A stretch of 64,000 bases of DNA from Eubacterium coprostanoligenes (GTDB lineage: Bacteria; Bacillota; Clostridia; Oscillospirales; Acutalibacteraceae): NCBI RefSeq assembly GCF_900167205.1, contig NZ_FUWW01000005.1, positions 1 through 64,000 of the forward strand, given 5' to 3'. Below, piece after piece: positions 52,805 to 60,771 of the stretch (the first letter of the stretch is position 1; every line of letters starts with the position of its first letter). The notes beneath the pieces are model-generated. The model was given only the letters and a program-made list of their open reading frames with translations, made no database searches and had not been told where the DNA came from. Position numbers and translations under genes: made by a program.

Positions 52805-53490
52805 AGATTCTTCACTTGTATCCTGAAGAAATGAATTTGTACGGCGACAAGGGCAATGTGATTTGCCTAAAAAAACGGCTCGAAGCACGCAATTACAAGG
52901 TTGATGTCATCAATGTTGGGATGGGAGAGCGAATACCCGATTTTGATATTTTGTTCATTGGCGGTGGGCAGGACAAGGAAATGTCAATTGTCAGACGAGA
53001 TGTTCGCAGAAAAGCGGAGGAACTGTCCTATTATATTCATTCGGGAAAAACCGTTCTTGCAATTTGCGGTGGCTATCAGCTGTTGGGTGAATATTACAAA
53101 ACAGCCTCTGCACAGGTTATTGAACTGTCGGGAGCTTTGCCGTTTTTTACAGAGGGTGCAAAGCAAAGACTGATTGGCAATGTTGTGTTTGAGTCGCCGT
53201 TTGGCAAAATTGTTGGATTTGAAAATCATAGCGGAAAAACATATATTGCAAATGAACTTTGTCCGCTTGGTCGTGTGATTTCAGGCTTTGGAAATAATGG
53301 CGAGGACAGTACGGAGGGAGTACTATATAAAAACACTTTTGGTACTTATGCACACGGTCCTGTTTTGCCTAAAAATCCTATGCTTGCCGATGAAATAATA
53401 AAAAGAGCATTGCAGGTAAACGAATTACCCAACATTGATGACGAACTTGAGAATTTGTGTCATAATTCTCTTGTTTCAAGATTTACATAG
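52795..53490 (+). CDS. gatD: Lipid II isoglutaminyl synthase glutaminase subunit GatD
   Basis: The class I glutaminase that makes ammonia for MurT, 231 residues. LHLYPEEMNLYGDKGN is the family N terminus; AICGGYQLLG holds the catalytic Cys and GTYAHGPVLPKNP the catalytic His. TTG is the start, lying inside the end of murT with GGCGGTGA upstream. Confidence 0.94.
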   Translation: MAVKILHLYPEEMNLYGDKGNVICLKKRLEARNYKVDVINVGMGERIPDFDILFIGGGQDKEMSIVRRDVRRKAEELSYYIHSGKTVLAICGGYQLLGEYYKTASAQVIELSGALPFFTEGAKQRLIGNVVFESPFGKIVGFENHSGKTYIANELCPLGRVISGFGNNGEDSTEGVLYKNTFGTYAHGPVLPKNPMLADEIIKRALQVNELPNIDDELENLCHNSLVSRFT

Positions 53491-53493
53491 CAC

Positions 53494-53522
53494 TTGACAA
53501 AATGCCTCGCTTTTGGTAAGAT
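53494..53522 (+). promoter_or_regulatory. valS promoter
   Basis: TTGACA and TAAGAT at 17 nt, just before the T-box leader. Confidence 0.75.
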
Positions 53523-53534
53523 ACTATCAATATT

Positions 53535-53766
53535 GAAAGGCAGTGATTAAGAGGAGTAACACCCGATTGTTTTTCAGAGAGTTGACGGTTGGTGCAAGTC
53601 AGCAGGCAGACGGTGTGAAGGTAGCTTATGAGCCGATAGGATGAAGTAGCAGTAGTTCTATCCGTATTTCTGCGTTAAGGAAATGAGTGGCACAGTCGCT
53701 ACACTGTGCAATTTGAGTGGTACCACGGATTTATTCGCCTCATATTTTGAGGCGTTTTTTATTTTT
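53535..53766 (+). promoter_or_regulatory. T-box riboswitch controlling valS
   Basis: The leader shows the stem I pieces (GAGAGTTGACGGTTGGTG and GCAGGCAGACGGTGTGAAGGTAGC), the T-box core GAGTGGTACCACGG at 53715-53728 and a terminator CGCCTC / GAGGCG then TTTTTT at 53736-53760. GTA at 53621-53623, after GAAG, is the likely specifier codon (Val). Uncharged tRNA-Val would pair with it and with the core and let transcription pass. Confidence 0.9.
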
Positions 53767-53782
53767 TATAGGAGATGAAAAA

Positions 53783-56488
53783 ATGGCAAAAGAACTTGCA
53801 AAGCAGTATAATCCTTCTGAAGTTGAGGATCGCACCTATGACTTTTGGTGCAAAAACAAATACTTCCATGCAAAAAGAGAAGAAGGCAAGAAAACTTACA
53901 CAATAGTAATTCCGCCTCCAAATATCACAGGTCAGCTCCATATGGGACATGCCCTTGATAACACACTTCAAGATATTCTTATTCGTTATCACAGAATGGC
54001 AGGCTACGACACCCTTTGGCTTCCGGGCACAGACCACGCTTCAATCGCAACAGAAGCAAAGATTGTTGAAAAAATGCGTGAAGAGGGCATCACCAAAGAG
54101 GATTTGGGCAGAGATAAGTTCCTTGAGCGTGCTTGGGATTGGAAAAAGCAATACGGTGGCAGAATCATTGAACAGCTCAAGAAAATGGGCTCATCTTGCG
54201 ACTGGGACAGAGAGCGTTTCACTCTTGACGAGGGTTGCTCAAAGGCTGTTCGTGAGGTTTTCGTTGGCCTTTATGACAAAGATTTGATTTATCGTGGCAA
54301 CAGAATGGTAAACTGGTGTCCTCATTGCAACACTTCGATTTCGGATGCCGAGGTTGAATATGAGGAAAAAGAGGGTAATTTCTGGCATCTTCTTTACACA
54401 GTTAAGGAAACAGGCGAAAAACTTGAACTTGCTACCACAAGACCCGAAACTATGCTTGGCGATACAGCTGTAGCTATCAACGGTGACGACCCACGATACG
54501 CACATCTTCACGGTTGCCATGTTATTCTTCCGCTTCTTAATAAGGAAATTCCTATCGTATGCGATGAACATGCGGATATGACAAAAGGTACAGGTGTTGT
54601 AAAGATTACTCCTGCTCACGACCCTAACGACTTTGAAGTAGGTCTTCGTCATAATCTCCCTATCGTTCGTACTTTCACATATGACGGACATATGACAGGC
54701 GCAAAAGACAAGGCTGTTGCCGATGAAATCTTTGCTTCAGGCAGAGCAACACAGAATGAACCTGAAGTTCTTGATTGTGGCAAATATGCAGGTATGACAA
54801 CTCTTGAAGCAAGAAAGGCAATTATTGCCGATCTTGAAGCAGGCGGTTATATCAAGGAAATTGAGCCACTCAAGCACGATGTCGGCACTTGCTATCGTTG
54901 CCATTCAACAATTGAGCCGATGGTTTCAAAGCAGTGGTTTGTAAAGATGGACCCTCTCGCAGGTCCTGCAATTGATGCTGTTGAAAACGGCGACATCAAG
55001 TTCGTTCCTGAAAGATTTAAGAAAAACTATATGAGCTGGATGCGTGGCACAAGAGATTGGTGCATTTCCCGTCAGCTTTGGTGGGGTCACAGAATTCCTG
55101 CGTGGTACTGCGATGATTGTGGTGCTACTATGGTTTCAAAGGAAGATCTTTGCGAATGTACAAAGTGCGGCAGCAAGAATATTAAACAAGACCCTGACAC
55201 ACTTGATACTTGGTTCTCATCAGCATTGTGGCCGTTTTCAACTCTTGGCTGGCCTGATGAAACAGAGGATTTGAAGCATTATTATCCAACAAACACTCTT
55301 GTTACAGGTTATGACATTATCGGTTTCTGGGTTTCAAGAATGATTTTCTCCGGACTTGCATACACAGATAAAGCACCGTTTGACACAGTTCTCATCCATG
55401 GTCTTGTTCGTGATGCACAGGGCAGAAAGATGTCAAAATCACTCGGAAACGGTATTGACCCACTCGAAATTATTGATAAGTACGGTGCAGATGCACTCCG
55501 CTTCACTCTTGCAACAGGCAACTCACCGGGAAATGATATGCGTTTCTCCGATGACAAGGTTATGGCTTCCCGTAACTTTGCAAACAAGCTTTGGAACGCA
55601 GCAAGATTTGTTCTTATGTATCTTGGTGATGATTTCAAGTACAACGGACTTCCTCAAAATCTTCTTATTGAGGATAAGTGGATTGTTTCAAAGGCTAATT
55701 CTCTTGCAAAAGAGGTTACAGAAAATCTTGATAAGTACGAGCTTGGTATTGCAGTTCAAAAGCTCTATGATTTTATTTGGGATGTTTTCTGCGATTGGTA
55801 TATCGAAATTGCAAAGATTAGACTTCAGGGCGATGACGAAAGTGCAAAGGATGACGTAAAGGCTGTATTGGTGTTTGTTCTTACCTATATCTTGAAGCTT
55901 CTCCATCCGTTTATGCCGTTTATTACAGAGGAAATTTATCAGGCTATTCCACATGATGCAGAGTCTATTATGGTATCGGAGTGGTGCAAGTTTGATGAGT
56001 CGCTTACATTTGAGGCTGACGAAACAGAAATGGAAAAGATTATGGCTTCCATTCGTGCAATTCGTAACCGCAGAGCAGAGATGAACATTCCTCCTTCAAA
56101 GAAGTCAAAGGTGTTTATTGAAACTTCAAATATTGCCACATTCTCAAACGGTGTTGACTTTGTAAAGCGCCTTGCATATGCAAACGAGGTTGAAGTTAAC
56201 GAATCATTCGGAGATCTCGGCAATGTTGTAACTATCATCACCGATGATGCAAGAGTTTACATTCCTCTCGGTGATTTGGTAGACTTTGAAGCAGAAAAGA
56301 AGCGCCTTGAAAAAGAACTTGCAACAGCAGAAGATAAACTTGAGTTCATAAACAAGAAGCTCAACAACCCCGGATTTGTAAACAAAGCACCTGAAAAGGT
56401 AGTTCAGCAAAACAAGGATGACGCTGCAAAACTTGAAGAAAAGATTGCACAGATTAAAAAGTCAATCGAGGAAATCGCACAGCAATGA
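53783..56488 (+). CDS. valS: Valyl-tRNA synthetase
   Basis: Charges tRNA-Val, 901 residues. The class I motifs are HMGH (in PPPNITGQLHMGHALDNTL) and KMSKSLGNG; the editing domain has TTRPETMLGDTAV. A zinc-ribbon-like CDDCG / CTKCGSK lies near 450, the anticodon-binding domain follows, and a C-terminal coiled coil (about 835-900) binds tRNA. The ATG at 53783 has AGGAG 8 nt upstream; the longer frame from 53717 runs into the T-box and is rejected. It overlaps folC by 4 nt. Confidence 0.97.
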   Translation: MAKELAKQYNPSEVEDRTYDFWCKNKYFHAKREEGKKTYTIVIPPPNITGQLHMGHALDNTLQDILIRYHRMAGYDTLWLPGTDHASIATEAKIVEKMREEGITKEDLGRDKFLERAWDWKKQYGGRIIEQLKKMGSSCDWDRERFTLDEGCSKAVREVFVGLYDKDLIYRGNRMVNWCPHCNTSISDAEVEYEEKEGNFWHLLYTVKETGEKLELATTRPETMLGDTAVAINGDDPRYAHLHGCHVILPLLNKEIPIVCDEHADMTKGTGVVKITPAHDPNDFEVGLRHNLPIVRTFTYDGHMTGAKDKAVADEIFASGRATQNEPEVLDCGKYAGMTTLEARKAIIADLEAGGYIKEIEPLKHDVGTCYRCHSTIEPMVSKQWFVKMDPLAGPAIDAVENGDIKFVPERFKKNYMSWMRGTRDWCISRQLWWGHRIPAWYCDDCGATMVSKEDLCECTKCGSKNIKQDPDTLDTWFSSALWPFSTLGWPDETEDLKHYYPTNTLVTGYDIIGFWVSRMIFSGLAYTDKAPFDTVLIHGLVRDAQGRKMSKSLGNGIDPLEIIDKYGADALRFTLATGNSPGNDMRFSDDKVMASRNFANKLWNAARFVLMYLGDDFKYNGLPQNLLIEDKWIVSKANSLAKEVTENLDKYELGIAVQKLYDFIWDVFCDWYIEIAKIRLQGDDESAKDDVKAVLVFVLTYILKLLHPFMPFITEEIYQAIPHDAESIMVSEWCKFDESLTFEADETEMEKIMASIRAIRNRRAEMNIPPSKKSKVFIETSNIATFSNGVDFVKRLAYANEVEVNESFGDLGNVVTIITDDARVYIPLGDLVDFEAEKKRLEKELATAEDKLEFINKKLNNPGFVNKAPEKVVQQNKDDAAKLEEKIAQIKKSIEEIAQQ

Positions 56489-57567
56489 TTTATAACGAAG
56501 CACTAAACTTCATATTGGGTAAACAAAGCCTCGGCATTATGCCGGGGCTTACTCGTATTATAAATTTGCTTGAAACTATGGGTAATCCGCAAAACGATAT
56601 AAAGATTATTCACATTGCAGGCACAAACGGCAAGGGCACTGTTGCCAAAACAATCAATAATGCTTTGATTGATTCAGGCCACAAAGTTGGGCTTTTTTCA
56701 TCTCCTTGGATTGATGATTATCGAGAACAAATCCAAATCAATAACGAATTTATTTCCGAGGAAGAATTTGCTTCTTATGTAGATAAATACAAGGACAACA
56801 ATTGCACGGAATTTGAATTCTTGACTGCAATTATGTACAAATATTTTGCCGACATCAAGGTGGATTATGCGGTTGTCGAATGCGGAATGGGCGGCAAGGG
56901 AGACAGCACAAATGTTGAACAGTCGAATATTTCCGTTATAACTTCAATTTCGCTCGACCACACTGCGTTTTTGGGCGATACTGTTGAGCAGATTGCAGAA
57001 GAAAAAAGCGGAATTCTTCGCAAAAATTCCACTTGTTTTTTGTATCCTAACCCAAATGTTGAACATGTTTTTGATGGCAAATGCAAAAAACTTGTTAAGA
57101 TTAAAGAACAGGGCAATTTCAAGAAAAATAACCTTGCAACCGCAAATGCTGTGCTTGAGTTATTAGGTGTTCCAACCGTGGAACAATGTGCTCAGTTGCC
57201 TGCAAGACAGGAATATATCGGCAATGTTATGCTTGACGGAGCTCATAATAAAAACGGCGCACAGGCTCTTGAACCGTATCTTCCAAACGGCAAAGTCACA
57301 GCTGTTATCGGTATGATGAAAGACAAGGATGTTGACGGATATTTGTCAATCATTGCTCCGCATTTGAACAGAATTATCACAACAACACCCGGCAATCCTC
57401 GTTCAATGCCTGCCGAGAAGTTGAAGCATCTTGCTCAAAAATATTGCAAAGATGTTGTTGCCGTTGACAGTTCAAATGAAGCCGTTGCACTCGCAAAGCA
57501 GGACGAAAACTTCAAACTCGTTTGTGGTTCGTTTTATCTTGCAAGAGAAGTCAGAAATTTAATTTAA
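56485..57567 (+). CDS. folC: Folylpolyglutamate/dihydrofolate synthase, compact form
   Basis: A Mur-ligase-like enzyme that adds glutamate to folates. The P-loop is IAGTNGKGTVAK, followed by GLFSSPWI, VECGMGGKGDSTN, SISLDHTAFLG and LDGAHNKNGA. At 360 residues it is 60-80 shorter than usual. The stretch between EKSGILRKN and NNLATANAVLELLG is reduced, and the C-terminal domain begins soon after. All ligand motifs are kept, so it is probably active. It is coupled to valS by a 4-nt overlap. Confidence 0.9.
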   Translation: MIYNEALNFILGKQSLGIMPGLTRIINLLETMGNPQNDIKIIHIAGTNGKGTVAKTINNALIDSGHKVGLFSSPWIDDYREQIQINNEFISEEEFASYVDKYKDNNCTEFEFLTAIMYKYFADIKVDYAVVECGMGGKGDSTNVEQSNISVITSISLDHTAFLGDTVEQIAEEKSGILRKNSTCFLYPNPNVEHVFDGKCKKLVKIKEQGNFKKNNLATANAVLELLGVPTVEQCAQLPARQEYIGNVMLDGAHNKNGAQALEPYLPNGKVTAVIGMMKDKDVDGYLSIIAPHLNRIITTTPGNPRSMPAEKLKHLAQKYCKDVVAVDSSNEAVALAKQDENFKLVCGSFYLAREVRNLI

Positions 57568-57595
57568 CCGCTTCTATATTTTTACAAAATATGCT

Positions 57596-57636
57596 ATACC
57601 GATCTGTTACTATGTTAACGGATTGGTATTTTTTTA
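57596..57636 (+). terminator. valS-folC terminator
   Basis: The stem ATACCGATC / GATTGGTAT (one G-T pair) is followed by TTTTTTTATTTT, just before spoIIAA. Confidence 0.75.
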
Positions 57637-57657
57637 TTTTAGATTTGGGGGATAAGT

Positions 57658-57969
57658 ATGAATGTAACAATCGAATCAAGCGGAAATCTTGTAATTGCAT
57701 ATTTATACGGCGAAATCGACCATCACACCGCTGTTGATATTCGGGACAAGATTGACAACGCATTGAGTTTCATCAAACCACATCATCTTATTTTGGATTT
57801 TAAGAATGTGACCTTTATGGATTCCAGCGGAATCGGTCTTGTTATGGGAAGATATAGGTTGTTGATGAATTTTCACGCAAGCCTCGAAATCCGCAATGTC
57901 ACAAAGCAAACCAAAAAACTTATGGAGCTTGCGGGACTTGGCTCAATTGCAATCATTAAGGAAATATAA
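57658..57969 (+). CDS. spoIIAA: Anti-sigma F factor antagonist SpoIIAA
   Basis: A 103-residue STAS-domain protein. When unphosphorylated it binds SpoIIAB and frees SigF in the forespore. The phosphorylated Ser is in FMDSSGIGLVMGRY. GGGGGAT lies 5 nt before the ATG. First gene of the spoIIA operon. No convincing SigH or Spo0A site was found in the short gap to the folC terminator. Confidence 0.95.
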   Translation: MNVTIESSGNLVIAYLYGEIDHHTAVDIRDKIDNALSFIKPHHLILDFKNVTFMDSSGIGLVMGRYRLLMNFHASLEIRNVTKQTKKLMELAGLGSIAIIKEI

Positions 57970-57980
57970 GGAGAAAAAGG

Positions 57981-58418
57981 ATGAAAATAAAAAACGAATT
58001 TAAGTTGACTGTTGACAGCAAAAGCGTAAACGAGAGTTTTTGCAGGGTAGTGGTTACTGCCTTTGCGTCTGCTCTTGACCCGACAATCGAGGAAATCACC
58101 GATTTAAAAACCGCCGTGTCCGAAGCCGTTACCAATTCAATAGTTCACGGCTATGCCGACACTTGCGGAAAGATTTACATAACAGGTCAGCTTTTAGAAA
58201 ACGATGTGATAAAAATTAAAATCAAGGACAAGGGCAGAGGTATTGCCGATGTCAGCGAAGCAATGACACCGCTTTACACCACAGGCGGAAGTGACAGAGC
58301 AGGGCTTGGCTTCACTGTAATGCAGTCGTTTTGCGACAGAGTCAGCGTCACTTCATCACTCGGAATCGGCACAACGGTTGTTTTAACTAAAAAAATCAGC
58401 GGTCGTACAAAATGGTAA
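57981..58418 (+). CDS. spoIIAB: Anti-sigma F factor SpoIIAB
   Basis: A 145-residue GHKL-type Ser kinase that binds SigF and phosphorylates SpoIIAA. The N-box is EAVTNSIVHGY, the G1 box IKDKGRGI and the G2 region GGSDRAGLGFTVM. AAGGAG precedes the ATG. It overlaps sigF by 7 nt. Confidence 0.96.
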   Translation: MKIKNEFKLTVDSKSVNESFCRVVVTAFASALDPTIEEITDLKTAVSEAVTNSIVHGYADTCGKIYITGQLLENDVIKIKIKDKGRGIADVSEAMTPLYTTGGSDRAGLGFTVMQSFCDRVSVTSSLGIGTTVVLTKKISGRTKW

Positions 58419-59068
58419 CAAAAAACAGAAATGAAATGATTGAGGACAATATCGGGCTTGTTCATTCTATTGCCAAACGATTTAAGGGCAGAGGAGAGGA
58501 ATATGACGATTTGTATCAGGCAGGCTGTGTAGGTCTTATCAAAGCGGTTGATAATTTTGATGAATCAAAGGGCTTTCTGTTCTCTACCTATGCCGTTCCC
58601 GTCATAATGGGCGAAATTCGGCGTCTTTTTCGTGACGGCGGAGCTGTCAAAGTTTCTCGCTCGTTGAAAGAAAAATCTATCAAGGTGCAGGCTATCAGAG
58701 AAAAGTTCATCAAAAAAGAACTTCGAGAGCCGACTCTCAGCGAATTATCCGAACTTTGCGGAATAGAAACGGAAGAATTGTCCGAGGTGCTTAATGTAAT
58801 CAACCCCGTTGTTTCTTTGAGTTGCACAACAGAGGACGGCGACGAAACAATCGACATTCCTGTTGATGATACGGACAAGTTGTTTGACAGATTATCTGTT
58901 CATCACGCAATCAAGGATTTGTCAAATGATGAACTTTTATTGATAAAATATAGGTTTTATGAGGGCAAAACGCAGTGCGAATCAGCCAAACTTTTGGGAA
59001 TATCACAGGTGCAGGTATCTCGCCGAGAAAAACAGCTCCTTGCAAAATTAAGAACAAGACTTGAATAA
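58412..59068 (+). CDS. sigF: Sporulation sigma factor SigF
   Basis: The first forespore-specific sigma factor, 218 residues. Region 2 is IGLVHSIAKRFKGRGEEYDDLYQAGCVGLIKAVDNFD and FSTYAVPVIMGEIRRLFRD; region 3 VSRSLKEKSIK; and region 4 KTQCESAKLLGISQVQVSRREK. Its sequence is close to SigG but it lacks the NKVEICG start. It completes the order spoIIAA-spoIIAB-sigF, which identifies it. Confidence 0.95.
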   Translation: MVTKNRNEMIEDNIGLVHSIAKRFKGRGEEYDDLYQAGCVGLIKAVDNFDESKGFLFSTYAVPVIMGEIRRLFRDGGAVKVSRSLKEKSIKVQAIREKFIKKELREPTLSELSELCGIETEELSEVLNVINPVVSLSCTTEDGDETIDIPVDDTDKLFDRLSVHHAIKDLSNDELLLIKYRFYEGKTQCESAKLLGISQVQVSRREKQLLAKLRTRLE

Positions 59069-59104
59069 TATTCATAAATTATATATTGAATATTAAAAAA
59101 TAAT

Positions 59105-59133
59105 TTGCATTTGTTTTTCATTTATGGTATAAT
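59105..59133 (+). promoter_or_regulatory. Promoter of the alanine symporter gene
   Basis: TTGCAT and TATAAT at 17 nt, 37 nt before the gene. Confidence 0.7.
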
Positions 59134-59169
59134 AAATCATTATATTATATTTTTTCGAAGGGAGAACAT

Positions 59170-60636
59170 ATGCAAAATATTAATATGGCGTTGTCATTCA
59201 ATGACCTTGTTGAAAAGGTCGACGGATGGGTGTGGGGATGGCCTCTCATCATTATCATTTTGTGTGCCGGTGTGTGGCTCACAGTCAGAACAGGCTTTGT
59301 ACAGGTTAAACATCTTGGCAAAGCGCTCAAATTTATGGTTAAAAATGAAGAAAACGGCGAAGGTGAAGTATCATCATTTGCGGCACTTTGTACAGCACTT
59401 TCCGCAACTATCGGCACAGGTAACATCGTAGGCGTTGCAACGGCTATTTGCCTCGGCGGTCCGGGCGCACTTTTGTGGATGATTTTAGCCGCATTTTTCG
59501 GTATGGCAACCAAGTATTCCGAGGGCTTTCTTGCTATTAAGTACAGAGAGAAAAAAGAAGACGGTCACTATATCGGCGGACCTTTCTATTACATAGAAAA
59601 AGGTATGGGCAAAAAATGGAAATGGCTTGCAAAGCTTTTTGCATTTTTCGGTATCTTTGTAGGTCTTATGGGTATTGGTACTTTTACTCAAATCAATGGT
59701 ATTACTTCCGCTATTCAAAATTTCTTTGACCCTCACAGAGAGCACATTGCCTTTTCAATCGGTGAATACAGCTATTCTTGGGCAGTCGTTATCGGCGGTA
59801 TCATTGTTACCGTTTGCACAGCTCTTGTTGTCCTCGGCGGTATCAAGAGAATTGCCAAAGTTTCGCAGATTATCGTTCCGTTTATGGCAATCATTTATGT
59901 GCTCTTTGCATTGATAATCGTTATTACTCATATCAAGAATATTCCTTCAACGGTTGTTTTGGTATGCAAATCCGCTTTTGCTCCGGAGCCTGTTATCGGT
60001 GCTCTCACCGGTATAACAATTAAGGTTGCTATGCAAAAGGGTATAGGCAGAGGTATCTTTTCAAACGAAGCAGGTCTCGGTTCCGCTCCTATCGCAACAG
60101 CTGCCGCAAAGACAGATGACACGGTTCGTCAGGGTCTTGTTACAATGACAGGTACATTTATCGACACAATCGTAATTTGTACTCTCACAGGTTTTTCAAT
60201 TCTCGTTACAGGTGCACAGGACAAGTTCATTGTCGGTGAATTTGAGGGCGTAAAAATCACAACCGAAGCGTGGAAAACAGGTCTTCCGTGGAACGCAAAC
60301 TTCTCGGCATTCGTTCTTATGATTTGCCTTGCATTCTTTGCGTTCACAACTATTCTCGGTTGGAACTATTACAGCGAGCGTTGCCTTGAATACCTCACAG
60401 GCAGCAAAAAACTCATTATTCCTTATAGAATTTTGTACATCGCTTGCGTATTCATCGGCCCGTACCTCACAGTTGCCGCTGTTTGGAACATTGCCGATAT
60501 ATTCAACGGCCTTATGGCTTTTCCAAACCTTATTGCACTCTTTGCCCTCTCCGGAGTTGTCGGCAAAGAAACCCGTGATTATTTCAAAAAGAAAAACCAC
60601 GAGGACATAAAAGACATCGCAAGGCAAAATAAGTAA
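59170..60636 (+). CDS. Alanine/glycine:Na+ symporter (AGCS family)
   Basis: A 488-residue transporter with about 11 helices that imports alanine or glycine with Na+. Family motifs are GFVQVKHL, LSATIGTGNIVGVATAICLGGPGAL, PIGRG-type KGIGRGIFSNEAGLGSAPIATAAA, and TTILGWNYYSERC near the C terminus. AAGGGAG lies 7 nt before the ATG. Alanine is a spore germinant in many species, but nothing here links the gene to germination. It uses a Na+ gradient that the decarboxylase subunits could help to make. Confidence 0.93.
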   Translation: MQNINMALSFNDLVEKVDGWVWGWPLIIIILCAGVWLTVRTGFVQVKHLGKALKFMVKNEENGEGEVSSFAALCTALSATIGTGNIVGVATAICLGGPGALLWMILAAFFGMATKYSEGFLAIKYREKKEDGHYIGGPFYYIEKGMGKKWKWLAKLFAFFGIFVGLMGIGTFTQINGITSAIQNFFDPHREHIAFSIGEYSYSWAVVIGGIIVTVCTALVVLGGIKRIAKVSQIIVPFMAIIYVLFALIIVITHIKNIPSTVVLVCKSAFAPEPVIGALTGITIKVAMQKGIGRGIFSNEAGLGSAPIATAAAKTDDTVRQGLVTMTGTFIDTIVICTLTGFSILVTGAQDKFIVGEFEGVKITTEAWKTGLPWNANFSAFVLMICLAFFAFTTILGWNYYSERCLEYLTGSKKLIIPYRILYIACVFIGPYLTVAAVWNIADIFNGLMAFPNLIALFALSGVVGKETRDYFKKKNHEDIKDIARQNK

Positions 60637-60649
60637 ATAGCATATAACA

Positions 60650-60681
60650 AAGACGGCTTTAGTGTAAGTCGTCTTTTTCTT
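60650..60681 (+). terminator. Terminator of the alanine symporter gene
   Basis: An imperfect stem AAAGACGGC / GTCGTCTTT is followed by TTC. Confidence 0.55.
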
Positions 60682-60771
60682 ATGCTTATAGTTCTTGCTT
60701 TTTAGATATTAGTATGATATAGTAAATTTAATAGACTATGTTATAATTTTATTTTAAAGGGGACTTTAACA

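Noticed and set aside
53717-53782. Longer valS reading from an upstream start
   Set aside because: The first 22 codons fall in the T-box core and terminator, and a good ribosome binding site stands before the ATG at 53783.
57570-57657. SigH promoter or Spo0A box before spoIIAA
   Set aside because: No acceptable match to either consensus could be seen in this short gap, which is mostly the folC terminator.
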